Shown in pieces: positions 17,977 through 26,713 of a DNA stretch of 64,000 nt (the first letter of the stretch is position 1; the number at the start of each line of letters is the position of its first letter). The notes beneath the pieces are model-generated. The model had not been told where the DNA came from. It searched no databases and worked only from the letters and a program-made list of their open reading frames with translations. The translations under genes and the position numbers were made by a program. Source of the DNA: Algoriphagus sp. AGSA1 (GTDB taxonomy: Bacteria > Bacteroidota > Bacteroidia > Cytophagales > Cyclobacteriaceae); contig NZ_JAJUWR010000006.1 of NCBI RefSeq assembly GCF_021390545.1, positions 1 to 64,000 on the forward strand, in the 5' to 3' direction.

Positions 17977-19218
17977 ATGCTTGATCTACTAGTCATACTT
18001 GTGGTAATCCTTGTCCTTGTTAATTCCAATTCGAGTATGGCGAAGCGTTTTGGTTTGCCTCATAAATATGAGCTACATCTTCACTATTTATTGGCTTACC
18101 ATATCTTTTTCAGCTTTTTCTTTACCTGGTATATTATGAATTACGGTGGGGATTCTCAAGGGTACTGGAGACTTGGAATGGAACAGGCATTAGTAAGAGG
18201 AGAAGTGACCTGGATGTCGTATTTTGGGGATTCTACCTGGTTTATTTTATGGCTATGCTATATTCCCAGCAAGGTTTTTGGGTTGAGTTATATTACAGGA
18301 AATATCCTCTTTGGAGCTCTGGGCTTTGTTGGGATCAGATACATTTTTATCCTTACAGCTGAGCATTTTCCCCGCAACTATGAGGTTTTTGGTGTTCCTC
18401 TCTTTCCCACGGTCTTTTATTTTCTCAACCTACATTTTTGGACAGCCGGAGTAGGTAAGGATGCGATATGCTTCTGGGGAATAGCCTGGTTTCTTTTTGC
18501 ATTGCAAAAGTACAAGAGCAGGTGGTGGCAAGGGTTAATTGCGTTGTTTTTTGTCTATATGGCCAGGCCCCACATGGGGCAGGCACTCCTCGGAGGTGCG
18601 GCAATGGCAATTATGATGGGCAGTGAACTGAAAATACATTTTAAGATAGCCATGGGCTTGGCTGCAGGTGTAGGTACTTATTTTCTTTTAGGATCCACCG
18701 CCGAATTCCTAAAAGTGGAAGAGTTGAATTTAGAGTCCTTAACTCAGTTATCCGAAACTACCGCCGGTAACCTGAGTAGGGGCAACGTCGGCTCCGCAGT
18801 GGATATCTCTTCCTATTCCTTACCCATGCGGCTTTTTACCTACATGTTCCGGCCTTTGTTTTTTGATGCCCATAATTTCGTGGCGCTCTTTAGCTCAGTC
18901 GAAAACCTGGTCTATTTATACCTGAGCTTTTTTATCTATCGCAACTGGACACCAGAGGCGATCCGGGATATGCCCTTGTTCCTAAAGGCAGGAATAATCA
19001 CTTTTATACCGGTTACTTTGGCCTTTATGAATGCGCTTAGTAACCTAGGGGTAGTCATGCGTATGAAAAACATGACCATGATCTACTTCCTGTTGTTCTG
19101 TTTTTTCCTGATCTCCTACAATAAGCAGCTGCGAATCCAGAAAGTAGAGGAGAAAATGCGCTACTATAAGCAGCGGGAGGAGATTAAGGCCAGGAAGAGT
19201 AGGAGGAACGTGGGGTGA
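17977..19218 (+). CDS. Polymerase-like polytopic membrane protein (EpsG/Wzy type, tentative)
   Basis: 413 residues with about ten membrane segments and a highly basic C-terminal tail (EEIKARKSRRNVG). The early loop GGDSQGYW (about 56-63) resembles the GD-x-x-x-Y loop of EpsG/Wzy-like proteins, and FWTAGVGKDAICFW follows around residue 150. Such proteins join repeat units on the periplasmic face. As the last gene of the run of glycosyltransferases, and with no other polymerase candidate, this is the best candidate for the polymerase. Sequence divergence in Wzy-like families makes the assignment tentative. Confidence 0.55.
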   Translation: MLDLLVILVVILVLVNSNSSMAKRFGLPHKYELHLHYLLAYHIFFSFFFTWYIMNYGGDSQGYWRLGMEQALVRGEVTWMSYFGDSTWFILWLCYIPSKVFGLSYITGNILFGALGFVGIRYIFILTAEHFPRNYEVFGVPLFPTVFYFLNLHFWTAGVGKDAICFWGIAWFLFALQKYKSRWWQGLIALFFVYMARPHMGQALLGGAAMAIMMGSELKIHFKIAMGLAAGVGTYFLLGSTAEFLKVEELNLESLTQLSETTAGNLSRGNVGSAVDISSYSLPMRLFTYMFRPLFFDAHNFVALFSSVENLVYLYLSFFIYRNWTPEAIRDMPLFLKAGIITFIPVTLAFMNALSNLGVVMRMKNMTMIYFLLFCFFLISYNKQLRIQKVEEKMRYYKQREEIKARKSRRNVG

Positions 19219-19223
19219 TTTAG

Positions 19224-19265
19224 TAGTTGGCAGTGGGCAGTCGCAGTGTTCAGTATGTCATTTCG
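19224..19265. repeat. Heptamer array 6
   Basis: Six 7-base units beginning six bases after the polymerase-like gene: TAGTTGG, CAGTGGG, CAGTCGC, AGTGTTC, AGTATGT, then CATTTCG, which merges into the end of the palindromic element at 19257. The words match those inside the GT4 gene at 16221. Confidence 0.65.
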
Positions 19266-19391
19266 ACGAGCGGAACGCATTATTTCAGGTAACAAAGTCA
19301 TTAGTGCGAGGAGAAATCTCAGCCCTAGCACATAAACAGGATTTCTCAGTTCCCGAATAACCGGGACAGGCAGTCCCTCCTTCGAAATGAC
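19257..19391. repeat. GTCATT-type palindromic element
   Basis: 135 bp with perfect 10-base inverted ends, GTCATTTCGA and TCGAAATGAC. Internal motifs GAGGAGAAATCTC and GGATTTCTC form a second pair of complementary arms. It has the same layout as the copy within the MBOAT gene. Confidence 0.75.
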
Positions 19392-19830
19392 CAGGATACC
19401 ATCGAGCGATCAATATTAACCTGGACATGTTGGAAATCCCACACAACTTATTCTCTGTCCTCTTTCCCCTCAAAGTAATTTGTGGCGTAGATGGTCCTGC
19501 TATGGGTTCCCATATTATAGTTGATGCTTTCCGCAAGCTCCAGTAGATGCCTGAGGTTGATATCATATAGATCTCCCAGCTTGGCAGCCTGTAGTATATC
19601 CAATCTCCTGATACCGTTCTCCAAATCCATGTACTCAGTTGGGGAAACACCAGCTGTGCGACATTTGTAATGTCGGACAAAAAACCGTAGGATTTTTAAT
19701 CCGACCAACCGCCAATCGCCAAACTGTGCCCTCCAATCCCAGTTCTATTTCATTAATTATTAGCGCAAGCCTTCCTTTGCCCCCGTGAGGGTCTCACTAA
19801 CGGCCTCTCTGGTCGGGTTTATGTTGTTCA

Positions 19831-19936
19831 GGATTTCTAATCCGATAATTGATTCACAAACGCTGTACATCTCCTCGGGACAATATTTTGTCTTATCACA
19901 ATGCATCATGTCCGAGGGCAATGGCCTTTGGTCTTT
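19831..19936. repeat. Dispersed repeat, copy 1 (partner at 26053)
   Basis: About 105 bases shared with 26053-26156 in the same orientation: GGATTTCTAATCCGATAAT, ACAAACGCTG, CTCCTCGGGACAA, TTTGTCTTATCAC, ATGTCCGAGGG and GGCCTTTGGTC occur in the same order. The TCCTCGGGAC and GTCCGAGGG motifs can pair as a hairpin. Confidence 0.7.
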
Positions 19937-19937
19937 G

Positions 19938-20010
19938 TTGACCTAGGGTTACGCCCTTCGTCCCTCAGGTCTCCACCCTTGGCTACCGACCAGGCCTACC
20001 TACGGCAGGC
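19938..20010. repeat. 73-bp direct repeat, copy 1 (partner at 20801)
   Basis: Matches 20801-20873 without gaps at about 70 of 73 positions (offset 863). It contains the arms CCTAGGGT and ACCCTTGG and ends in CCTACCTACGGCAGGC, a tail shared with the compound repeats near 44.6 and 45.0 kb. Confidence 0.75.
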
Positions 20011-20085
20011 TTTCCCTACGGAAAATGCAGTCTGCTTATTGCCCTGCCGACTGAGACTGAAAACTGCGACTTCACTCTACTCCAG

Positions 20086-20196
20086 TCTCCGTCTTGCTGG
20101 CACAAAGCTCCCGTCTCCGAATGATGTCCCTAGGCCAGTTGACGAAATTCTGTATCACTTGCCCAGGGTTGCGTCGTGCCTCCTTACCCTGGGCTA
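20086..20196. repeat. Compound REP unit, copy A
   Basis: Begins TCTCCGTCTTGCTGGCACAA, passes through ATGATG and a GGCCAG motif, and ends with a hairpin of perfect 9-base arms GCCCAGGGT (20161-20169) and ACCCTGGGC (20186-20194). Two further copies lie at 44485-44624 and 44882-45018. Confidence 0.78.
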
Positions 20197-20800
20197 CTAT
20201 AAAGCCGCCCTTTCAGGGCAGGATTATCCATTTAACCGGAATTTGTAATCATAATCCGAAACTCATGGGATTTCAAATCCGGCTTAATTCTCAATTATTT
20301 ACCAACTTGACGCAAAGTGCTCCCTGGCCTGACCGGGCGACAGGTCTATGGCATTGATTTGTTTCTACTGCGTATAGTGCTTAATTGAGCTTCGAATCTA
20401 TTACCAACACAAAACAGCTCAGATTCAGTACCTTGGTCTATTGTATAGAGATGCCCTTGGAAGCAGCCGGTTTATTGGAGAAATAGGAAGGCGTTAAAAA
20501 AGCAAACTAGCTCGTGAGTGGGCGAACGAGATCCGTTTGTTTTTAGCCTGACTATGAGCCAATATATGAATTGTCCGAAGGCAATTCAAGGCTGATTTCG
20601 GGCAAAGAGTTTTGCCCGTCCGCCGGAGGAGGAGATACTTTTGCTCTTCAAAAGTATCGAAGAGAATTACCTTCACTTATCGATATGGGTCAATAGGGAG
20701 ATTGAAGCTAGGTTTGCCAGTTTCAATTTCTCCGTTTGGACTTAGTGCTACTCCTCGGACCACACCCTCTTTTCCAAAAAATCCCCCTGCTCCGAGGACA

Positions 20801-20873
20801 TTGACCTAGGGTTACGCCCTTCGTCCCTCAGGTCTCCACCCTAGGCTACCCGCCAGGCCTACCTACGGCAGGC
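20801..20873. repeat. 73-bp direct repeat, copy 2
   Basis: Second copy of the element at 19938-20010, here with matching stem arms CCTAGGGT and ACCCTAGG. Its end directly abuts the gene remnant at 20874. Confidence 0.75.
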
Positions 20874-20948
20874 ACCGTCCTGATTAGCATCTCCCAGCTC
20901 ACCGTAGATGGGCAGAAGCTGAACGGACAGCTGATGGCTGTAAAGTAA
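20874..20948 (+). pseudogene. 3' end of a lost gene
   Basis: Twenty-four codons and a stop with ordinary protein composition: TVLISISQLTVDGQKLNG followed by QLMAVK and TAA. A terminator-like hairpin follows 24 bases downstream, as expected at a genuine gene end. The 5' side is cut off exactly at the boundary of a repeat copy. The parent gene cannot be identified from so few residues. Confidence 0.5.
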
Positions 20949-20972
20949 CTACTATGATTCATAACCTTAAAC

Positions 20973-21002
20973 CCGGGCAGTACTCTTGTCCGGTTTTTTT
21001 TT
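20973..21002 (+). terminator. Intrinsic terminator of the lost gene
   Basis: Arms CCGGGCA and TGTCCGG (6 of 7 paired) are followed by a run of nine T, a standard Rho-independent terminator on the plus strand. It lies downstream of the gene remnant at 20874-20948. Confidence 0.7.
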
Positions 21003-21034
21003 AACCTTTGAGGTTTACAAAACCTCAAAGGTTT
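21003..21034. repeat. Palindromic repeat of the AACCTTTGAGGTT type
   Basis: AACCTTTGAGGTT and AACCTCAAAGGTT form a perfect inverted repeat around a short AT-rich centre. It begins immediately after the terminator T-run. Confidence 0.75.
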
Positions 21035-21335
21035 ATGCCCCAAGCCAAGAGAACGGAAGAAAATACCTGTCCTATACGGCTGCAGGTGAAATAGAGGAAC
21101 TGACAAGGTTTCCCTTGCCAAGGGCAAGGCCTGTAAATGCCCAGAATGCAATTCTGGGTCAGCGAAGTCTATTATGTATCCAGAGTGCCAACGGCACGAT
21201 CAGTGGGGAAAAGACCGGCTGGCAGGCCTGGGCAATATTAGTTTTAGTCCGGAGGCTTATCCGTTATAGAGGCCGGTTCAATTCAAGATATTGCGTGCCT
21301 GTGGCTTTGCCTGATCATATAGCCAGGTCCAGAAA

Positions 21336-21413
21336 AACCTGCCAGGTTCACCTCTTCGGGTCTTGATGAAACCGCTGTTTGTCTTCACTCCCAACAGGAA
21401 AACCTGGCAGGTT
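21336..21413. repeat. AACCTGCCAGGTT paired repeat, copy 1
   Basis: Two complementary 13-base palindrome-like motifs, AACCTGCCAGGTT and AACCTGGCAGGTT, 52 bases apart. The interior shares TCTTCGGG and CACTCCCAACAG with the copy at 32932-33010. Confidence 0.75.
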
Positions 21414-21785
21414 TGGAGCAGTGGTGGCAATTTAAAATTACGGGATAGGAACCTTCGGTAGAGACCATTTCCTTTTCAACTATTAAAGGGCTTTTACAAG
21501 CTCGGTTTCCTCGCTGATCTGGATTTGTAATCCCGATCCCCTATCCTAGGATTTGAAATCCGGGAAGAGGTGCGGAATACCGCGACTTCCCCAAATTCCT
21601 GCCTGTCCGACGTGGCGGGGTTCTTTTGCGTTAAGGCAAAAAAATACTTGTCCTTAGCTATTCGGTTAAATAGGGAGATTGAAGTTTAATTTTCTCTACA
21701 TGGATTTTGGTGCTACTCCTCGGACTGCACCCTCTTTTCCAAAAAATAATCCTGCTCCGAGGACAATCGGAATGACCATTAGTTA

Positions 21786-21859
21786 CCCCGGGTTTCGCCC
21801 GCTCACTTCGTATCACTCCCTTACCCGGGGCTATTAAGAGTTTTACCCTTTCAGGGTAA
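21786..21859. repeat. REP hairpin pair
   Basis: CCCCGGG (21786-21792) pairs with CCCGGGG (21824-21830). After CTATTAA a second small hairpin TACCCTTTCAGGGTA follows. The layout mirrors that at 20161-20225, where CCCAGGG/CCCTGGG stems are followed by GCCCTTTCAGGGC. Confidence 0.65.
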
Positions 21860-21940
21860 CTTTCCATTCAAGCGTACTGTGCCAGTCGTCCCTGACGACA
21901 CAGGCTTCGGCACAGTGCTTACTTGGCCTTTTGTTGCTCA

Positions 21941-22038
21941 ATCGAACACCGGACATCCGACATTTCTTCCGTCTTCCGCCTGTCCGCCGTGGCGGATCTT
22001 CGGTCTCCATCATCTTTCTGACTTCAAAAGAGATTTCT
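21941..22038. repeat. Heptamer array 7
   Basis: Units of the ACCGGAC and ATCCGAC type change to ATTTCTT and CCGTCTT types, and the 7-base register continues through CCGCCGTGGCGG and TCTTCGG to CTGACTT. The order of words, ACCGGAC then TTCCGTC then CTTTCTGACTTCA, is the same as in array 9 near 33.05 kb. Confidence 0.72.
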
Positions 22039-22186
22039 CAGTCGTACCTTCTTCGCCTGCCAGCCCGTGGCTGGAAATGACTCGTGCTGCCAACCATGCC
22101 ATCAACTAATTGAAACACTTCGAAACCTACAGCGTTATTTCGATCTGCAGCGGCGGAGCAGAAATCCCTTTCCTACCACTACCTAC

Positions 22187-22242
22187 ACCGGGCATCCGAC
22201 ACCGGACCCCCAACAATCTCCAGTTTTTCAGCTTTCTTACTT
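22187..22242. repeat. Heptamer array 8
   Basis: Eight 7-base units beginning ACCGGGC, ATCCGAC, ACCGGAC, CCCCAAC and then AATCTCC-type words. It belongs to the ACATCGG family. Confidence 0.65.
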
Positions 22243-22613
22243 TGTGGATATTCCGGAACAAGCCCCCTCAGATCGACGGTGTTGGTTTTTTAGCGGACAT
22301 TTTCGATAACCGCTAACTATAAACCAATGGCTGGAAAGCCTAGACTTATTTGTAAGATAAAGCAAATGAGCATACTTAACAGGCAGGGAAGTGGAGCCAA
22401 ACCAAACACCCGCATTACAGATCTGGAACAGGATCATGGGACCCACTCTCGATTTATATCTGCAAAATGGCACAGAAAGATGCGGATAATTCTGTGAGCT
22501 ACTCAAAAAACACCGCACTTCCTTCACTTTTCCTTCCATTTCCCCAAAAAATCCAATCATTTGGCAATGAATAAGATTCTAATTATAATTAGAGGGCTAT
22601 TAGTTAAACGAAT

Positions 22614-23516
22614 ATGAAAAACGTTGAGTCTCTTCTTTTATTTCTTTTATCTATATGTACCGTTTCATGTAGCCGGTTTCCCGATCCCTCCCCGGGAAAT
22701 TATGAACTGTTTGTCTCAGACAGGGATCAATATCCAAAATTCTCGCCTGATGGAGAACATATCGCCTATTTCCATCTGAATGGTGAATTGGCAGACGCTG
22801 AGGATTATCCTACCGGATTGTATATCATAGACAAAAATGGGGAGGACAGAAGGTTGGTGCTTCGGGGGATACATCTAAATCCAGCTTGGTCTCCCGACGG
22901 TCAGTGGTTGGTGTTCTCAACATCAGGAGAGCTACAGAAATGTAAAATCGGTGGTGATAGCCTTATGTCATTTAATGAGAATGGTTTATCGCAGTACTCT
23001 TCCTATTTCTTTCCAGACTGGGTCTCCAGTGGGACTGAAATTCTATTTGATAGGGCTGAAAATATAGAAGGTGAAAGTAATTTATTGTCGATTAAAGATG
23101 ATTTTACAGGTTTAAGGCCAATATTCGGGAATGTTATAGTGGCAGGTAGAGATCCAGAACTAAGCCCTAATGGGAATAGATTTGTCTATACAAAAGCGTC
23201 GGGGGATTGGGATGGTTGGAGAATTTTTGCGATGGATACGACGGGCAATAATGATTTAATGTTGACAGAAAACAACAGTGATAACCGAAGCCCTACTTGG
23301 TCTCCTGATGGCCAAATGATAGCTTGGAGCAAGAATATCAGGATCCATGTTATGGACTCGGATGGAAACAATCAGACTCCTTTGTCGCATGGGGTTTACC
23401 CCAGCTGGTCAGTGCAGGGGAAGATTGTTTTTAGCCATGCTAATCAAGATTATTCTAAGGAAGTACTTTATTCAATAGATCCTGATGGAAGCAATAGGCG
23501 TCAACTAACCTTTTAA
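22614..23516 (+). CDS. TolB-like beta-propeller lipoprotein
   Basis: 300 residues. A lipoprotein signal ends at Cys19 (TVSC), placing it on a membrane facing the periplasm. The mature part is built of PD40/WD40-like repeats marked by FSPDG, WSPDG, LSPNG, WSPDG and IDPDGSNRRQLTF, the form of TolB-type propellers. These usually act as protein-binding platforms; no enzymatic motif is seen. It stands alone within the repeat-rich region and is followed 18 bases downstream by another small lipoprotein. Codon use looks ordinary, so the gene is probably functional rather than a remnant. Confidence 0.8.
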   Translation: MKNVESLLLFLLSICTVSCSRFPDPSPGNYELFVSDRDQYPKFSPDGEHIAYFHLNGELADAEDYPTGLYIIDKNGEDRRLVLRGIHLNPAWSPDGQWLVFSTSGELQKCKIGGDSLMSFNENGLSQYSSYFFPDWVSSGTEILFDRAENIEGESNLLSIKDDFTGLRPIFGNVIVAGRDPELSPNGNRFVYTKASGDWDGWRIFAMDTTGNNDLMLTENNSDNRSPTWSPDGQMIAWSKNIRIHVMDSDGNNQTPLSHGVYPSWSVQGKIVFSHANQDYSKEVLYSIDPDGSNRRQLTF

Positions 23517-23534
23517 CCATTTGTTCAAATTCTA

Positions 23535-23744
23535 ATGAAAAATCCACTACATTTTTTAGCATTCTATGGTTGTTTAATTGGTTGCAGCATGAGCTGTACA
23601 CAAAATGAAATTAAGCAGAACGTAAATGACAAATCTGGAGAAACGGTCCTTATTGAATTTAAGGATGGGATTTTATCTGATGCATTAATAAAAAATGACA
23701 AGACAATAAAACAAATTAGATTAATCAAAGAGAAGATATATTAA
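23535..23744 (+). CDS. Small putative lipoprotein
   Basis: 69 residues with a hydrophobic N-terminus and a lipobox-like MSC at Cys21. The rest is charged and short (IEFKDGILSDALIKNDKT), without a recognised domain. It follows the TolB-like gene after 18 bases and may be cotranscribed. It could also be the 5' part of a longer gene cut by the repeats that begin just downstream. Confidence 0.5.
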   Translation: MKNPLHFLAFYGCLIGCSMSCTQNEIKQNVNDKSGETVLIEFKDGILSDALIKNDKTIKQIRLIKEKIY

Positions 23745-24653
23745 AACTCCGTGTAACGGACGTTTGGCTCAATGGCGGGTGAAGTGGTAATCCTCTTATC
23801 AATTTTTGAGGTGTATTTACAGCTTTGTGATCCGAAATCCGATCTAACGCAAAGCCCGAAGCCGTGTGTGACTTGGATCAACCTTGAAAAGTAGGTCGAA
23901 TGCTTTGAAAGCGGTGGAGTACTATTGAGAAATCAATAGCTAGACCCTCTAAAGGAGAATTGCCGGAGCAGCCATCAAACCACCTTTCTCTGCATATAAT
24001 AGGAACACTGATGTGCTTAGTGGCTAAAAAAAATGGGGACATCGATTCCTGTAGGTGAGCACTAATGGATCTGATCAGCCACCATCCGCCACCCTAACCC
24101 CAGCAATTTCCTCCTTATCCAATCTAATATGTAGATAACTTTCTGGCTTTCACCCCAAAAATACCCTAGGATCGACTGTAAAGAAAATGCCCGCCGCGGC
24201 GGATCATTTTAGCAAAGTAGCCCGCCTGCGTGATGGGATGGTATCATTTTTTTTCCTTTCTTGCCCAAACCTTATAATTATTGAGATCGAAGATCCCGAT
24301 ATTTTAATCCCGAGATTTCAATCCCGTGAGCAAAGCGATATCGGGAGGCCAGCTTGTAGGGCAGGCAAACTTCACCCAGTCACCCCGAAAGATGTGACTA
24401 CACTGAGGGGGGAATTACGCCCAGTCGCATGCAAACACTGAAATTAGCCTTTAAAGTGAATTTTGATCCTTGGGGATACTCAAAAATCAACAAAGAAATA
24501 CCCATAGCAAACCACGGCTTCGTTCAACACAGTTTTAACCGCAATCTGGGATATCGTCTTCCCAAATTCCCTCTTTTTTGGCCAGATTGCGTTTAAAACT
24601 CATTACGTCAGCTGCAAGCTGAAAAAATAAAAACCATAATCAAATTTAAAACA
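23745..24653. other. Gap without recognised gene
   Basis: No coding sequence supported. The first 250 bases are neither heptameric nor REP-like and I do not recognise them. Near 24185-24200 lies a CCGCCGCGGCGG palindrome. At 24352-24427 there is one copy of a repeat (CAGCTTGTAGGG, then CCAGTCACCCCGAAAGATG) whose partner lies at 25630-25700. Confidence 0.5.
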
Positions 24654-25217
24654 ATGAAAGACAAACAAAACAACAATAAGAAATACGTGAAATTTTTTGC
24701 GATGATTGCAACCTCAATGATTGCAATGTTTCTATTAATGTACACGCATTCTTATCAAATAATCGACCACTTTTGGTTTAGTGAAACTCGTCTTTTCATG
24801 ACCATAATAATGGGTGGTGCGATGATAATTATCATGCTCGCCTATATGCTTAATATGTATAAAAGTAAGGTGGCTAACATTGCAATATTTGGACTTGGGG
24901 CCATAATGATAATTGGAGCAATTTGGTTAGTTCGAAGTCAAGTAACAGTAACTGATACCGATTATATGGAAGGCATGATTCCGCATCATTCGATTGCTAT
25001 ATTGACAAGCGAAAGGGCTAAAATTAAAGACATTAGAGTTAGAAAGCTTGCAGAGGACATTATCAAAGCCCAACGCAAAGAAATCATGGAAATGGAATGG
25101 TTGATTAATGATATCAAAGAGAACGGAATTGTTGAAACAGAGAATGAAAGACAAGATAGACCTGTACCAAAATTTAAAGGCAAGTTGAATAAAGAGACAA
25201 AGAATATTGAAAATTAA
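24654..25217 (+). CDS. DUF305 membrane protein
   Basis: 187 residues: three membrane segments (about 12-30, 43-63 and 74-92), then a soluble DUF305 domain with YMEGMIPHHSIAILTSERA at 103-121. DUF305 proteins have a ferritin-like fold and His/Met-rich helices; the HH pair and the Met residues in the M-x-x-M-IPHH context are retained. They often accompany copper or other metal resistance genes, but no such neighbour is visible here. Upstream is an A-rich leader (AATTTAAAACA before ATG). It is isolated on both sides by repeats, consistent with a transferred single-gene fragment. Confidence 0.8.
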   Translation: MKDKQNNNKKYVKFFAMIATSMIAMFLLMYTHSYQIIDHFWFSETRLFMTIIMGGAMIIIMLAYMLNMYKSKVANIAIFGLGAIMIIGAIWLVRSQVTVTDTDYMEGMIPHHSIAILTSERAKIKDIRVRKLAEDIIKAQRKEIMEMEWLINDIKENGIVETENERQDRPVPKFKGKLNKETKNIEN

Positions 25218-25611
25218 AATAAAAGCCAGCAGCTAGTCGAGATGGCCCCGCCAGATCTCTCTGACGAGGTGCGCCTACGCCATGGCCAGGTCTCACACCA
25301 CCGTATCCCGATTCTCGGGACAGGCAGTATACTTTTTATTACACCCATCCGCGCTTAAATCCGGAAACCATCAAACACCTTTTGACTCTGATATCTGGAT
25401 GATAATACTAAACAAGCGCCCTCTCTCTTCAGGAGAGGGGTGGGGTGAGGTAGGAAAGCAAATTGATAAGGATATCAGGGTAGGAAAGGGCGCGAGGAAA
25501 TCTTCCAGAGGAGGGCCTAGCGTTAAGAATCTTTCCATTGAAAGATTTAGCTAGGAGCCAGCCTGCAGGGAGGGGAACCTTGGGCTGTTTGCAGGAGGAC
25601 TGAGCGTATAG

Positions 25612-25632
25612 GATTAGTCCGGTGGACTAATC
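25612..25632. repeat. Perfect 9-bp hairpin
   Basis: GATTAGTCC and GGACTAATC flank a three-base loop GGT. It is a REP-like element beside the repeat copy at 25630. Confidence 0.65.
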
Positions 25633-25720
25633 TAGCGAAGGGCCAGCTTGTAGGGTAGACAAATCCCACCCCAGTCACCCCGAAAGATGTGACTACGCAT
25701 AGAGGCGGGAATACAGGCCA

Positions 25721-25942
25721 TCCTATTGGCTGTTTGAGGGACAGGACGGGGGCCAATATTCTGCTACCAGTATTCAGGCGGTGTTTCGTAGGGCAATCAA
25801 GAAAAGCAATTCCAACCCTTGAACTGTCCACACGCTGCGGCACAGCTTTGCCACACATTTGCTCCAACAGGGCACAGATCTTCGATATGTACAGGCATTG
25901 CTGGGTCATGGAAGCAGTACCCAGCTCGCACAAGTCTCCTGA
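25721..25942 (+). pseudogene. Tyrosine recombinase (integrase) remnant
   Basis: In one frame the DNA reads SYWLFEGQDGGQYSATSIQ, then AVFRRAIKKSNSNP, a TGA stop at 25820, then [32 protein letters not shown] and a second stop. This is the catalytic part of a phage-type integrase, with the HxLR box (His and Arg) and the LLGH histidine still readable. The in-frame stop, the missing N-terminal half and the absence of the catalytic tyrosine region show that it is dead. It marks a past integration event in this accessory stretch. Confidence 0.8.
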
Positions 25943-26052
25943 CTTGTGCGGTGGATAATGCAGTCTCCCGACTGCCTTTAGTTGATAGGTAAACTTTACA
26001 ATTCAACATCTATTTGTTGCTCGACTTCCGATAATCGTTGTGATGTTATCCT

Positions 26053-26156
26053 AGGATTTCCAATCCGATAATTTACAAACGCTGCAGACCTCCTCGGGAC
26101 AAGCCTTTGTCTTATCACTATGTCCCATGTCCGAGGGAAAAGGCCTTTGGTCTTTT
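26053..26156. repeat. Dispersed repeat, copy 2
   Basis: Same-orientation partner of 19831-19936, with the shared blocks GGATTTCCAATCCGATAAT, ACAAACGCTG, CCTCGGGACAA, TTTGTCTTATCAC, ATGTCCGAGGG and GGCCTTTGGTC. The two copies bracket the accessory segment that carries the lipoproteins, the DUF305 gene and the integrase remnant. Confidence 0.7.
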
Positions 26157-26285
26157 TTACGCCGGGTTAAAACCCGGTGCTCCGCCACGGCGGACGAGAT
26201 ATAAAATCTGCCATGCCTACGGAATTGTCTTGTTTTTGCAGGATTTTGGCGATTGTTCAATCTAAATTCTTACCTCACTGTCCAG

Positions 26286-26404
26286 CTTAACCCTTAACTT
26301 TTAACCCTTACCCCCATTAACCTATCACCGGTCATTCTTAATTCATCTTTCTGACTTCATCTCTGCCCACTGCGACTGAAAACCGCGACTGCCTACTACG
26401 CAAT
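26286..26404. repeat. Heptamer array 10, 17 units
   Basis: Seventeen 7-base units in one register: CTTAACC/CTTAACT/TTTAACC words first, then CCTATCA and CCGGTCA, then TTCATCT, TTCTGAC, TTCATCT, and finally CTGCCCA, CTGCGAC, TGAAAAC, CGCGACT and GCCTACT. It ends just before the truncated AlkB gene. Confidence 0.8.
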
Positions 26405-26425
26405 CTTTTTAGACGCGAAACAGGA

Positions 26426-26713
26426 TTATCGCCCATGAGGTACCGATTGAAATATCAAGATAGGAATCAGGGCTGGAAGCAGCCATCTTGAATTTATAAA
26501 TGGCTTTTCACCATACCAAGCTACTTTGGGTTTGGTGATTATTTTCTTTCCAACAACGATAGCTTCGTCATTTCTCCATGCTATTGTATTCAATAGACAG
26601 TCAACGTAATGATCTGCTTCCTTAGCGGATAACAATTTCCCAAAGTAGTTTACTGGACCATACTTGGGTAAGAGATTCTTGGTTTTGTCAATTTGATGTT
26701 CAAATAAATCCAT
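26426..26713 (-). pseudogene. AlkB-type 2OG-Fe(II) oxygenase, truncated
   Basis: Only the N-terminal region is AlkB-like. Residues about 14-71 (LLPKYGPVNYFGKLLSAKEAD, then WRNDEAIVVGKKIITKPKVAW and YGEKPF) match the substrate-binding part of bacterial AlkB homologues. After about position 26500 the frame turns into unrelated residues and stops at 95 instead of roughly 200. The catalytic HxD...H and Arg residues are therefore absent. Intact AlkB proteins demethylate alkylated bases. The gene overlaps the Ada-domain gene by 14 bases, so it was part of this repair operon before its 3' end was lost next to repeat DNA. Confidence 0.78.

Larger units (their letters stand above)
19219..22613. other. 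3.4-kb repeat-rich gap without an intact gene
   Basis: No supported intact gene. The stretch holds heptamer arrays, a GTCATT element, two 73-bp repeat copies, REP hairpins with CCCAGGG/CCCTGGG and CCCCGGG/CCCGGGG stems, GGATTTNNAATCC-type short palindromes (near 19680, 19831, 20270 and 21525-21565), paired CTCCTCGGAC/GTCCGAGGA-type hairpins (20745-20800 and 21710-21770), and a 25-codon gene end at 20874. Open frames of 60-130 codons here are Pro/Arg/Ser-rich readings through repeats. The one frame with ordinary composition is a minus-strand ORF of about 60 codons (19448-19630, beginning MDLENGIRRLDILQ), which I leave as doubtful. Confidence 0.7.
25218..26425. other. 1.2-kb repeat gap with integrase remnant
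   Basis: No intact gene. Contents in order: hairpin-rich DNA at 25230-25330, a CCCTCTC/GAGAGGG motif with GGGGTGAGG near 25420-25450, a hairpin at 25612-25632, the second copy of the CAGCTTGTAGGG repeat at 25630-25700, the integrase remnant at 25721-25942, a small GCACAAG/CTTGTGC hairpin at its end, the dispersed repeat at 26053 and heptamer array at 26286. Confidence 0.65.

Noticed and set aside
19901..20357. Proteins in overlapping frames of 87-115 codons
   Set aside because: Composition is Ser/Pro/Arg/Leu-rich and the frames read through repeat copies and hairpins; no domain is recognisable.
23757..24010. Group II intron or structured RNA
   Set aside because: The stretch has an AAGCCGTGTGTGAC-like motif that recalls intron domains, but no domain V hairpin, no reverse transcriptase and no clear exon boundaries.
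25547..25958. Open frames of 89 and 128 codons on both strands
   Set aside because: They are alternative-frame readings of the integrase remnant, whose true frame shows recombinase motifs.
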